A DNA stretch of 13,725 nt. It comes from Betaproteobacteria bacterium (lineage in GTDB: Bacteria > Pseudomonadota > Gammaproteobacteria > Burkholderiales > Casimicrobiaceae). The DNA lies in the NCBI GenBank assembly GCA_005888955.1, contig VBCS01000238.1:1-13725 (forward strand). Direction: 5' to 3'. The stretch's first letter is position 1; each line of letters begins with the position of its first letter. Below the pieces are notes generated by a model that did not search any database, was not told the DNA's origin, and saw only the letters and a list, made by a program, of their open reading frames with translations. Position numbers and translations under genes: made by a program. This document shows, piece by piece, positions 1 through 7,920 of the stretch.

Positions 1-1
1 C

Positions 2-1816
2 GCCGCCGTCGCGCGCGAATACGAAACCATCTTCGATCAAGCCGCGCTCGACCGCTGGCTCGCGGCAATCGAGCAGGCGGATCTCGTCACCTTCGATATC
101 GAGACGACGAGCCTCGATCCCATGCAGGCACGCATCGTCGGCATCTCCTTCGCCATCGTGCCGGGCCGCGCTGCGTACGTGCCGGTCGCGCATCGCTACG
201 CCGGCGCACCGCTACAGCTGCCGCTGGATGCCGTCCTTGCGCGGCTCAAGCCTTGGCTCGAGAATCCTCGCGCGAAAAAGCTCGGGCAGAACGTCAAGTA
301 CGACCAGCACGTACTCGCCAACCACGGCATCGTGCTCGCCGGCGTCGCGCACGACACCATGCTGCAATCTTACGTGCTGGAGTCGCATCGGCTGCACGAC
401 ATGGACAACCTTGCCTGGCGCCATCTCGACGTCAAGACGCTGAGCTATGCGGAGGTCGCCGGCAAGGGCGCGAGCCAGATTGCCTTCGACCAGGTCGCGG
501 TCGACCGCGCCACCGAGTACTCGGCCGAGGACGCCGACATCACCTTGCAGCTACACCACGCGCTGTACCCGCGCATCGCCGCCGACGCCGAGCTCACGTA
601 TGTCTATGAACGTATCGAGCTGCCGACGCGTGAAGTGCTGTTCCGCATGGAGCGCAACGGCGTGCTGCTCGATCCGGTACTCCTCGCCGCGCAGAGCCGC
701 GTGCTCGGCGAGCGGATGCTCACGTTGGAGCAGCAAGCGTTTCAGCTCGCCGACGGCCCGTTCAATTTGGGATCTCCGCGCCAGCTTGGCGAGGTCCTGT
801 TCGACCGGATGAAGCTGCCCGTGGTGAGAAAAACCGCGACCGGCCAGCCGTCGACCGACGAGGAAGTGCTGCAGGAGCTCGCCGCCGATTACCCGCTGCC
901 GAAGCTGCTGCTCGAGCACCGGATGCTCTCGAAGCTCAAATCGACCTATACCGACAAGCTGCCCCAGATGATCAACGCGGCAACCGGCCGCGTACACACG
1001 AACTTCGCGCAGGCAACGGCCGTGACGGGTCGGCTGGCCAGCACCGAACCGAACCTGCAGAACATCCCCGTACGGACGGTGGAAGGCCGGCGCATCCGCG
1101 AGGCGTTCATCGCGTCACCGGGGCACGTGCTCGTTTCGGCGGACTATTCGCAGATCGAGCTGCGGATCATGGCCCATCTGTCCGGCGATGCGTCGCTGGA
1201 GAAAGCGTTCTCCGAAGGAGAGGACATTCACAAAGCGACGGCGGCCGAGATCTTCGGCGTGCCGATCGGCGAGGTCACGTCGGACCAGCGCCGGTACATC
1301 AAGGCGGTGAACTTCGGACTGATCTATGGCATGAGCGCGTTCGGACTGGCGGCACAGCTCGGCATCGAGCGTGGCGCCGCGCAGCAGTTCATCGACAAGT
1401 ATTTTGCGCGGTACCCTGGCGTGGCCGCGTACATGTTGCGCACCCGGGAGCTGGCGCACAAGCAAGGCTATGTGAAGACCGTGTTCGGTCGGCGGCTATG
1501 GCTGCCCGACATCAACGCCGGCGGCGGCCCGCGGCGTCAGGCGGCCGAGCGGGCAGCCATCAATGCTCCGATGCAGGGCACCGCCGCGGACCTGATCAAG
1601 CTGGCGATGATCGAGGTGCAAGCGTGGCTCGATCGCGAGCGGCTGAGCTCGCGCTTGATCCTGCAAGTCCATGACGAGCTCGTGCTCGAGGTTCCGAATG
1701 CCGAAGTCGCGCAGTTGAAGGGGGAGCTACCTCGATTGATGACAGGTGTCGCGACCCTCGACGTGCCGCTGGTCGTCGACGTCGGCGCCGGACCCAACTG
1801 GGAGCAGGCACACTAG
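2..1816 (+). CDS. polA: DNA polymerase I, 3' part (proofreading and polymerase domains)
   Basis: This family A DNA polymerase fills gaps during repair and Okazaki fragment processing. The reading frame is open from base 2, so the gene starts outside the window; 604 residues are visible. The N-terminal 5' nuclease domain, about 320 residues by comparison with E. coli Pol I, is missing only because of the window edge. The 3'-5' exonuclease domain keeps its acidic residues: FDIET at residues 31-35, the NVKYD motif and YSAEDAD. Polymerase motif A (DYSQIELR) begins at residue 381, motif B reads RRYIKAVNFGLIYG, and motif C is VHDE with the catalytic Asp at 558. Proofreading and synthesis therefore both look functional. 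An ATG at 122 lies inside the exonuclease domain and is not the true start. The gene ends with TAG, and no clear terminator follows. Identification is firm. Confidence 0.97.
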   Translation, partial: AAVAREYETIFDQAALDRWLAAIEQADLVTFDIETTSLDPMQARIVGISFAIVPGRAAYVPVAHRYAGAPLQLPLDAVLARLKPWLENPRAKKLGQNVKYDQHVLANHGIVLAGVAHDTMLQSYVLESHRLHDMDNLAWRHLDVKTLSYAEVAGKGASQIAFDQVAVDRATEYSAEDADITLQLHHALYPRIAADAELTYVYERIELPTREVLFRMERNGVLLDPVLLAAQSRVLGERMLTLEQQAFQLADGPFNLGSPRQLGEVLFDRMKLPVVRKTATGQPSTDEEVLQELAADYPLPKLLLEHRMLSKLKSTYTDKLPQMINAATGRVHTNFAQATAVTGRLASTEPNLQNIPVRTVEGRRIREAFIASPGHVLVSADYSQIELRIMAHLSGDASLEKAFSEGEDIHKATAAEIFGVPIGEVTSDQRRYIKAVNFGLIYGMSAFGLAAQLGIERGAAQQFIDKYFARYPGVAAYMLRTRELAHKQGYVKTVFGRRLWLPDINAGGGPRRQAAERAAINAPMQGTAADLIKLAMIEVQAWLDRERLSSRLILQVHDELVLEVPNAEVAQLKGELPRLMTGVATLDVPLVVDVGAGPNWEQAH

Positions 1817-1983
1817 CTCCTGGCGCGCGGGGCAAAATAGCGTGGCCGGAAAGCCTGTCGTATACACGATGAACACTCGATACGGGTTGCACGCTCGACC
1901 GCTCGTGGCCTGACGCAGTCCGTTCGTAAGCTTGCAGCCCCGCGCGATCGGAACGCACGTTAATTTAATCCGTTCCCTCTTTC

Positions 1984-2514
1984 ATGCGCGGGATGCCTGT
2001 GCTTGCACCGGCTCATGTCGGTCACTTAGCGATGCTCCGGACGCTCATCCGGGAAGCTGCGGCGGAAGGCAGCTTCGATCGCGGATTAGCGGCCGACACG
2101 CCGGCTGCGGTTGAATTCTTCGCGCGGCTGAAGCGGGCGCTCGTCAGCGGTTACTTCGTCGAGGAGGATCCGAAAACGGGTCGCGTCGAATCGGTCGCGG
2201 TCCCTGGCTTCCGCGCCCTTGAGGGCGGCTACGAGCTATGGCTGGCCGGTCTCGAATTCGGCCGCCGAGGCGGTGGATACGGACGCGAGCTCCTCAATGC
2301 GCTTTTCGCGACCCCACCGGGGAAGAAAACCTGGGTCGTGCGTATTCCCCGCGCGTCGCGCTATGGAGCGATGGTGCAGCACCTCCTCAAGTCGTATGCG
2401 TTCGACCACGCCGGCGATACCGCTCATCTGCGCTGGTTCGTCCGGCAAAGCGCACCGACGTCGATTGCGGCGCGCGTGCGCAGCGCCGTCGGCTTACAAG
2501 CGCCGCTGAATTGA
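1984..2514 (+). CDS. possible GNAT-family N-acetyltransferase
   Basis: This is a 176-residue soluble protein with no signal peptide or membrane segment. The best clue is the segment ELWLAGLEFGRRGGGYGREL (about residues 80-99), which resembles the beta-strand plus acetyl-CoA-binding R/Q-x-x-G-x-G/A motif of GNAT enzymes. It is followed by a helix and the strand TWVVRIPR. The substrate cannot be told. An in-frame stop at 1966 limits the start to ATG 1984 or ATG 1993; neither has a good Shine-Dalgarno sequence. The gene lies 167 nt after polA on the same strand and converges with the membrane protein gene at 2549. The GNAT assignment rests on motif and length only; the coding call itself is well supported by the uninterrupted, domain-like protein. 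Confidence 0.6.
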   Translation: MRGMPVLAPAHVGHLAMLRTLIREAAAEGSFDRGLAADTPAAVEFFARLKRALVSGYFVEEDPKTGRVESVAVPGFRALEGGYELWLAGLEFGRRGGGYGRELLNALFATPPGKKTWVVRIPRASRYGAMVQHLLKSYAFDHAGDTAHLRWFVRQSAPTSIAARVRSAVGLQAPLN

Positions 2515-2548
2515 GCCTGGCGCGGCGCTGCTCGCGACCGAATCCCGT

Positions 2549-3334
2549 TTACGACGCGCTTTTGTCCTCGAAGATGTCGCAATACGACGCGTAGACACTC
2601 GCAATCGCGACCGGCCCGAGCACGAACCACCCAAGGCCAAACGGTATCGTCGCGATGACGGCGAGCACGATGCCGACGGCGCCATATACCAGGAACGGAA
2701 TGACATTCTGCAGGCACCCGTGGAATGACGCCTTCATCGCTGCCCCCGGACTCAGCTCCCCCAGCATGACCAGAGCCGGTGCAAACCAGATGGCCATGAT
2801 GAGCGGCAAAAGTAGCAGCAGGAAGAACAGGATGCCGAGGAGGACCGCGACGACCACGCTGCCGAGCGCGATGCCGGTCTGGGAAGGGTCAGCGGCGCCC
2901 GTCAGCATGCCAAGAATCGCAACCCCGAAGATCGCAATCATCATGCCGGCGACGGTGAGCAAGATGAGGATCGCCAGCCCGGTATAGATGAGGCCGACGA
3001 TGACCAGTGGTCCAGTGCGTTGACTGAAACCGCCGAACAAATGGCGGACCGTAAGGGGATTGCCCCGATCCAGGGCTCGGCATCCCAGCATCAAGCCGCC
3101 GGAAAAGACCGGAAACAGAATCTGCAGGGCCAGCGAACCGACGACTGGGATGAACGCGCCGCAAATGTGGACGGCGATGAGGATGAGCATGATCAGGAGC
3201 CACACCCCCACGTCGGGCGTGAACAGCCGCCAGCCTTCGCTCCACCAGGAGGCGCCGCGACCGGCATCGACGACGCGTGGCTCTCGTGGCGCGACGGCCG
3301 CGCCGGACCCGGCCGGCGTAAATTCGTTCGCCAT
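2549..3334 (-). CDS. BPSS1780-type multi-pass membrane protein
   Basis: This 261-residue inner-membrane protein has an N-terminal soluble stretch of about 40 residues, then several hydrophobic segments: about 43-65, 68-85, 108-146 (probably two), 156-190 (probably two), 212-232 and 234-250. The motifs WWSEGWRLF, GGLMLGCRALDRG and LTVRHLFGGF match what I remember of the proteobacterial family named after Burkholderia pseudomallei BPSS1780, whose function is unknown. The start is supported by AGGGAG about 10 nt upstream of the ATG. The gene is monocistronic as far as the window shows: it converges with the putative acetyltransferase gene, and a long gene-free region lies upstream. No catalytic residues are apparent. 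The family assignment is from memory of sequence features; function is not inferred. Confidence 0.8.
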   Translation of the reverse strand: MANEFTPAGSGAAVAPREPRVVDAGRGASWWSEGWRLFTPDVGVWLLIMLILIAVHICGAFIPVVGSLALQILFPVFSGGLMLGCRALDRGNPLTVRHLFGGFSQRTGPLVIVGLIYTGLAILILLTVAGMMIAIFGVAILGMLTGAADPSQTGIALGSVVVAVLLGILFFLLLLLPLIMAIWFAPALVMLGELSPGAAMKASFHGCLQNVIPFLVYGAVGIVLAVIATIPFGLGWFVLGPVAIASVYASYCDIFEDKSAS

Positions 3335-3802
3335 CGTTTGTTCTCCCTAAAGGCTTGGTAGCGCCCGGCGTCGAGCGTCAGCTGCGAAGCGTGCCGGGCT
3401 GCGCGGTCCGCTGTCGACCGAGCGGAAACCTTAGCACATTGGAGAGCGCTGCTAAAGGAAGCCGCGCCTTGGCGAATGCCGCGTCGAGCGTTTCGCCCGA
3501 CCGGGCGTTTTCACTGAAAAGACCTGTTTTGGACAACCGTCGCCGCGCGATCTCGCCGCCTCCGCTGTCCGCGCGTGCAGCAACCAACAAGACCCATCGC
3601 CGCTAATGCCGACTCCGTCGGCCGGCTCGTGACCGCCGCTTCGCGGATCAAGCGGCGGGTGAGCGCGAGGGCCTCAAACTGCGCGCCGAACGGTGTCCCC
3701 CGGTGAGGTAGCCATGGGTCAACCCCTGCGAAAGACCTTAAACCATCCGCCGAACCGCAATCCTGGCCCGGCACCCACCACGTTGCCGGCCCTCCGATGG
3801 GC
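3335..3802. other. gene-free stretch of about 470 bp
   Basis: This stretch lies between the start of the BPSS1780-type gene and the groESL promoter. It contains only short open frames of 70-87 codons on both strands. Their arginine-, serine- and alanine-rich translations lack any recognisable domain, and none has a convincing ribosome binding site. I see no tRNA, no intrinsic terminator and no convincing promoter. The leftmost part presumably carries the leader and promoter of the minus-strand membrane protein gene. Confidence 0.5.
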
Positions 3803-3831
3803 TTGATTTAACACCCGGTATTCTCTATTAT
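3803..3831 (+). promoter_or_regulatory. sigma70-type promoter of groESL
   Basis: A -35 box TTGATT (3803-3808) and a -10 box TATTAT (3826-3831) are separated by exactly 17 bp. Transcription would begin near 3838, inside the CIRCE operator that starts at the last base of the -10 box. I see no sigma32-type pair (CTTGAA with CCCCAT at the right spacing), so heat control here probably works through HrcA derepression. Confidence 0.8.
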
Positions 3832-3857
3832 TAGCACTCGCATATGACGAGTGCTAA
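3831..3857. promoter_or_regulatory. CIRCE operator (HrcA binding site)
   Basis: This is a perfect inverted repeat, TTAGCACTC-N9-GAGTGCTAA, identical to the CIRCE consensus. HrcA, a repressor kept active by GroESL itself, binds this element in many bacteria and releases it on heat or misfolding stress. The site overlaps the -10 box and the expected transcription start, so bound HrcA should block RNA polymerase. The hrcA gene is not in the window. Confidence 0.96.
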
Positions 3858-3947
3858 CAGATGAATCGGCTTGAAGGTTCTCGGTCTGCACCGTTATTGA
3901 TATTAAGTTTTTGATTTTTATTAATTTTATACGGAGTGAGCACTGAC
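3858..3947 (+). other. AT-rich 5' leader of groESL
   Basis: From the predicted start near 3838 the leader runs about 110 nt. Bases 3893-3930 are very AT-rich, with runs such as TTTTTGATTTTTATTAATTTT, in strong contrast to the GC-rich surroundings. Such unstructured AU-rich leaders can favour ribosomal protein S1 binding and high translation; that role is inferred. The ribosome binding site GGAG lies at 3933-3936. Confidence 0.55.
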
Positions 3948-4235
3948 ATGAAGATTAATCCCCTACACGATCGCGTGATCGTCAAACGGCTGGAAGAGGA
4001 ACGCAAGACCGCCGGCGGTATCGTCATCCCCGACACCGCGGCCGAAAAGCCGTCGCAAGGTGAGATCGTGTTCGCCGGGCCCGGCAAGACCGACGACAAC
4101 GGCAAGCTGATTCCCATGGGCGTCAAGGTCGGCGACAAGATTCTCTTCGGCAAGTATTCCGGCCAGGAATTCAAGCTGGACGGACAGGACTACCTGCACA
4201 TGCGCGAAGACGACGTCATCGGCATCGTCGCGTGA
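3948..4235 (+). CDS. groES: co-chaperonin GroES
   Basis: GroES is the 10-kDa heptameric lid that closes the GroEL cage over a substrate protein. The 95-residue protein starts MKINPLHDRVIVKR, the standard family start, and carries the mobile loop that contacts GroEL (about residues 16-34, with GGIVIP). The terminal segment reads YLHMREDDVIGIVA. An in-frame GTG at 3936 would add four residues, but it lies inside the Shine-Dalgarno-like stretch GGAGTGAG, so ATG 3948 is preferred. The gene is preceded by a sigma70-type promoter, a CIRCE operator and an AT-rich leader, and is followed after 42 bp by groEL, forming the usual bicistronic operon. Confidence 0.98.
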   Translation: MKINPLHDRVIVKRLEEERKTAGGIVIPDTAAEKPSQGEIVFAGPGKTDDNGKLIPMGVKVGDKILFGKYSGQEFKLDGQDYLHMREDDVIGIVA

Positions 4236-4277
4236 CTTTAGTCGCGCGATCACACACAGCATTGAGGAGCAACGAAA

Positions 4278-5924
<1,647 letters not shown>

Positions 5925-6002
5925 CGCTTTTTCCCGCGCGGTCGGCCATGGCGGCGACCGCAACCGGGACGTCATCTCGCGTCTCGCGAGACCCATACAA
6001 GC

Positions 6003-6030
6003 AAAGCCCCGCTTCGGCGGGGCTTTTTTT
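6003..6030 (+). terminator. intrinsic terminator of groESL
   Basis: A 7-bp GC-only stem, GCCCCGC / GCGGGGC, closes a stable TTCG tetraloop (6006-6023). It is flanked by AAA on the 5' side and a run of seven T on the 3' side. It lies 78 nt after groEL. The opposite strand has a weaker T-rich tail, and the minus-strand PagL-like gene ends only 10 nt away, so the hairpin may serve both converging genes. Confidence 0.93.
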
Positions 6031-6039
6031 ATCGAAGCG

Positions 6040-6645
6040 CTACGGACTCCACGGCAACGCGGTTCGCAGGACGACACCGAAGAAGGTGATGCCGTTGTTG
6101 GGCTCCTTGATGCCAGCGTTCGAAATATGATGAACGTATGCACCGAGCTCGTAACGCTGGCGCTCGCCGAAGGTAACGCCCACTCCGGCGACATCGCCGA
6201 ACTGGAACGTGGTGCTGAAGTTGCGCTCGGTATTGATGCGCGTGGCGGAGAGCAGGTGTGCGCCAACGCCCAGCTCGGCGAACGGACGCACGGTTGCAAC
6301 CTGTGGGCCGATCCAGCGCAACATCGGTATCAGGCTCGCATCCCACAACGAGCTGCGCACGGCGGGATGCTCCCGCCCGCGCCAGTACGCCAGCTGTGCG
6401 ACGAGCCGCGTATCGAAGCCGTACTCTTTGAGCGCTGTGCACGCGCACAGCGAATCCCAGTTGAGCGCGGCGCCGTACATCCTCACATTGTTGCCGTCGC
6501 CGATCGTAACGGCCGCACCGCTAGGAGCGAGCGATACCTCGGCGCGGGCGATGGGCGCGAGCATGGCCCCCGAGACCAGAGTTGCGGTCGCAGCCAGGCG
6601 GGCCAGAAGGAGCGCTTGAGAAGCGCGGGGGCGGGGGATATTCAT
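6040..6645 (-). CDS. PagL-like lipid A 3-O-deacylase / acyloxyacyl hydrolase
   Basis: PagL enzymes are small outer-membrane beta-barrels that remove the 3-O acyl chain from lipid A and so weaken host recognition of LPS. This 201-residue protein has a cleavable signal peptide (MNIPRPRASQ start, hydrophobic core about 11-30, likely cleavage after ARA at 33-35). Alternating strands follow, such as RPFAELGVGAHLL. The family signature is near the C-terminus: HHISNAGIKEPNNG, with His173 and Ser175 in the catalytic HxSN pair. The position usually occupied by the third catalytic residue (Glu140 in Pseudomonas PagL, as I recall) is Thr187 here. A CAC motif (Cys67, Cys69) is unexplained. The frame is open further upstream to 6840, but that part encodes arginine-rich nonsense. 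ATG 6645 fits the signal peptide and lies just after a good promoter. No Shine-Dalgarno is visible. Confidence 0.82.
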   Translation of the reverse strand: MNIPRPRASQALLLARLAATATLVSGAMLAPIARAEVSLAPSGAAVTIGDGNNVRMYGAALNWDSLCACTALKEYGFDTRLVAQLAYWRGREHPAVRSSLWDASLIPMLRWIGPQVATVRPFAELGVGAHLLSATRINTERNFSTTFQFGDVAGVGVTFGERQRYELGAYVHHISNAGIKEPNNGITFFGVVLRTALPWSP

Positions 6646-6661
6646 CGGCGGGGACGCACGA

Positions 6662-6690
6662 ATTCTAGGCAAGTCGCGGCATCGCCGCAA
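6662..6690 (-). promoter_or_regulatory. sigma70-type promoter of the PagL-like gene
   Basis: On the minus strand, TTGCGG (6690-6685) and TAGAAT (6667-6662) are separated by exactly 17 bp. Transcription would start near 6655, only about 10 nt before the ATG at 6645. The resulting leader would be too short to hold a normal ribosome binding site. The gene therefore need not depend on read-through from the PCu(A)C-like gene upstream. Confidence 0.65.
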
Positions 6691-6721
6691 GTCGCCCGCC
6701 GCGCGAGGGTCGTGAGCGAAG

Positions 6722-7168
6722 CTAGTGACGATGGGCCCGGCGCTCAGCGTCGAGCGGTGACTCGCTGCGTACTTCAGCGGCGACCTCGATTCCCTCGCGC
6801 GTGCCGGTCGCCGTCTCGACCTCGAGCGTAAGTACAACACGCTCGCCTGGCTTCAGCGCGCGCGTGAGCCCGGTCAATACGATGCGATCGGCTCCCGGCC
6901 TTAGCGCGATCGCGGCGCCCGCAGGCAACGGCAAGCCTTTACGCGCACGGCCACGAAGCCCCGGGCCGCGCAGCGACACCTGCGCCGCAATCGACGAGCG
7001 CACGCCGATCAGAGTCGCGCCTTCGGTGCTGGTGAGAACCATGTAGGCTTCGGTGTTCCGCGTGCCCGGCTTGACCCAGGGCTGATTGACGATGAACAGC
7101 GCATGCGCGTCGAATGCGGCGCTGGCTAGGAAGCCGACGAACGCAACGACGCTCGCGGAACGTCCCAT
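6722..7168 (-). CDS. secreted PCu(A)C-like protein lacking the copper ligands
   Basis: PCu(A)C proteins are periplasmic copper chaperones that help assemble the CuA site of cytochrome c oxidase. This 148-residue protein has the fold's landmarks: NQPWVKPGTRNTEAYMVLTS, then LPLPAGAAIALRPGADRIVLTGL, then LKPGERVVLTLEVE. It has a clear signal peptide (residues 1-23, cleavage after AHA). The copper motif His/Met-x10-Met-x21-His-x-Met is not recognisable: the usual LH..M region reads VSLRG (64-68) and the usual HxM reads RIV (95-97). Only a C-terminal HRH and His22 are histidines. The frame extends upstream to 7267, but ATG 7168 is chosen because GAGGTGG lies 5 nt before it and the signal peptide begins there. 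It probably does not bind Cu(I) in the classical way. Confidence 0.72.
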   Translation of the reverse strand: MGRSASVVAFVGFLASAAFDAHALFIVNQPWVKPGTRNTEAYMVLTSTEGATLIGVRSSIAAQVSLRGPGLRGRARKGLPLPAGAAIALRPGADRIVLTGLTRALKPGERVVLTLEVETATGTREGIEVAAEVRSESPLDAERRAHRH

Positions 7169-7173
7169 CCCGG

Positions 7174-7180
7174 GCCACCT
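7174..7180 (-). promoter_or_regulatory. ribosome binding site deciding the PCu(A)C-like start
   Basis: GAGGTGG on the minus strand is a strong anti-16S match 5 nt before ATG 7168. The upstream in-frame ATG at 7216 has no such site, so the downstream ATG is favoured. Confidence 0.75.
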
Positions 7181-7222
7181 CTGCAACAGCCGCGCCGACG
7201 ATGTCGCACCGCTCATGCTCGA

Positions 7223-7228
7223 ATTATA
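7223..7228 (-). promoter_or_regulatory. -10 box upstream of the PCu(A)C-like gene
   Basis: A perfect TATAAT on the minus strand lies 55 nt before the chosen ATG at 7168. The hexamer 17 bp upstream (TAAGCT) is a poor -35 box. The expected start of transcription, near 7216, coincides with another in-frame ATG. Confidence 0.5.
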
Positions 7229-7327
7229 GGCTCGCGACTCGCGGGAGCTTAGCCCACGTGCTTGCAAAATGCATTAGACTACTCAGCATTTGGCGCGCCG
7301 GACCACGATGCTCAGGAACCCGCTCGC

Positions 7328-7918
7328 ATGACTTCCGGGATGCTCTTCGCGCTGGCGATAGGCACGCTCGTCGTATTCGTGCTGGTCGGATTGATGCGAC
7401 GGAGCCGCAGCGCGAGTCAGGCCGAGCGGTCGGCGTCCGACCCGCAGAACACGGTTGCGCAATGGACCGAAGGCGAGACGACGCGGCTGCTGTCGAGCGC
7501 AGAGGTTCCCGGACTCTACCTCCTGCGTCCGCGTTTTTTATCCAAAGCAGAGAACGTCGTATATCTATTGCTCAAGGCGGCGTTTCCGCGGCATGAAATC
7601 TTCGCGCGGGTGCGGCTCGCCGACGTGTTGCAGGTCAAGATCGGCCCGCAGGGAATGGAAAGGCTGCGCGCGTTCCGCAAGATAGCTAATCAGCACGTCG
7701 GTTTCGTCGTCTGCGACCGAGACATGACCATCGTCGCGATCGTCGATGCAAAGGAGCCCGAGCAGGTCCAAAATCCCAGGGATCAAAAGCTCGAGATCAT
7801 CAAGCAGCGTTGTCTGCAGGCAGCGCAGGTGAAATACATCTGCGTCTACCCGCCCACACTGCCACGCTATCGCGAGTTGCGCGCACAGGTACTCGGTCCC
7901 GCCGCGGAACTCGTCTGA
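7328..7918 (+). CDS. membrane-anchored DUF2726 protein
   Basis: The 196-residue protein starts with one transmembrane helix (about residues 5-22, followed by RRSR, so the rest is predicted to be cytoplasmic), a short linker, and a domain resembling DUF2726 (about 64-175). Visible hallmarks are RPRFLSKAENVVYLLL, VRLADVLQV, VGFVVCD (Asp130) and IVDAK (Asp140, Lys142), ending in a helix and the strand VKYICVYP. DUF2726 has been related to restriction-endonuclease-like folds, and D...DxK would fit such a site, but nuclease activity is not established. ATG 7328 is chosen over an upstream TTG at 7262 because AGGAA lies 9 nt before it and the membrane helix follows at once. The gene faces away from the PCu(A)C-like gene and ends 2 bp from the convergent EamA gene. 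Confidence 0.75.
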   Translation: MTSGMLFALAIGTLVVFVLVGLMRRSRSASQAERSASDPQNTVAQWTEGETTRLLSSAEVPGLYLLRPRFLSKAENVVYLLLKAAFPRHEIFARVRLADVLQVKIGPQGMERLRAFRKIANQHVGFVVCDRDMTIVAIVDAKEPEQVQNPRDQKLEIIKQRCLQAAQVKYICVYPPTLPRYRELRAQVLGPAAELV

Positions 7919-7920
7919 TT

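Noticed and set aside
3869..3900. CTTGAA as the -35 of a sigma32 promoter for groESL
   Set aside because: No CCCCAT-like -10 element lies at suitable spacing, and the sigma70-type promoter next to CIRCE explains expression better.
5975..5991. TCTCGCG direct repeat and TCTCGCGAGA palindrome between groEL and its terminator
   Set aside because: Short, single occurrence in the window and no known operator match; not enough to call a regulatory site.
7207..7216. Leaderless start of the PCu(A)C-like gene at ATG 7216
   Set aside because: The distance from TATAAT fits, but ATG 7168 has a strong ribosome binding site and begins a proper signal peptide, so it is the better start.
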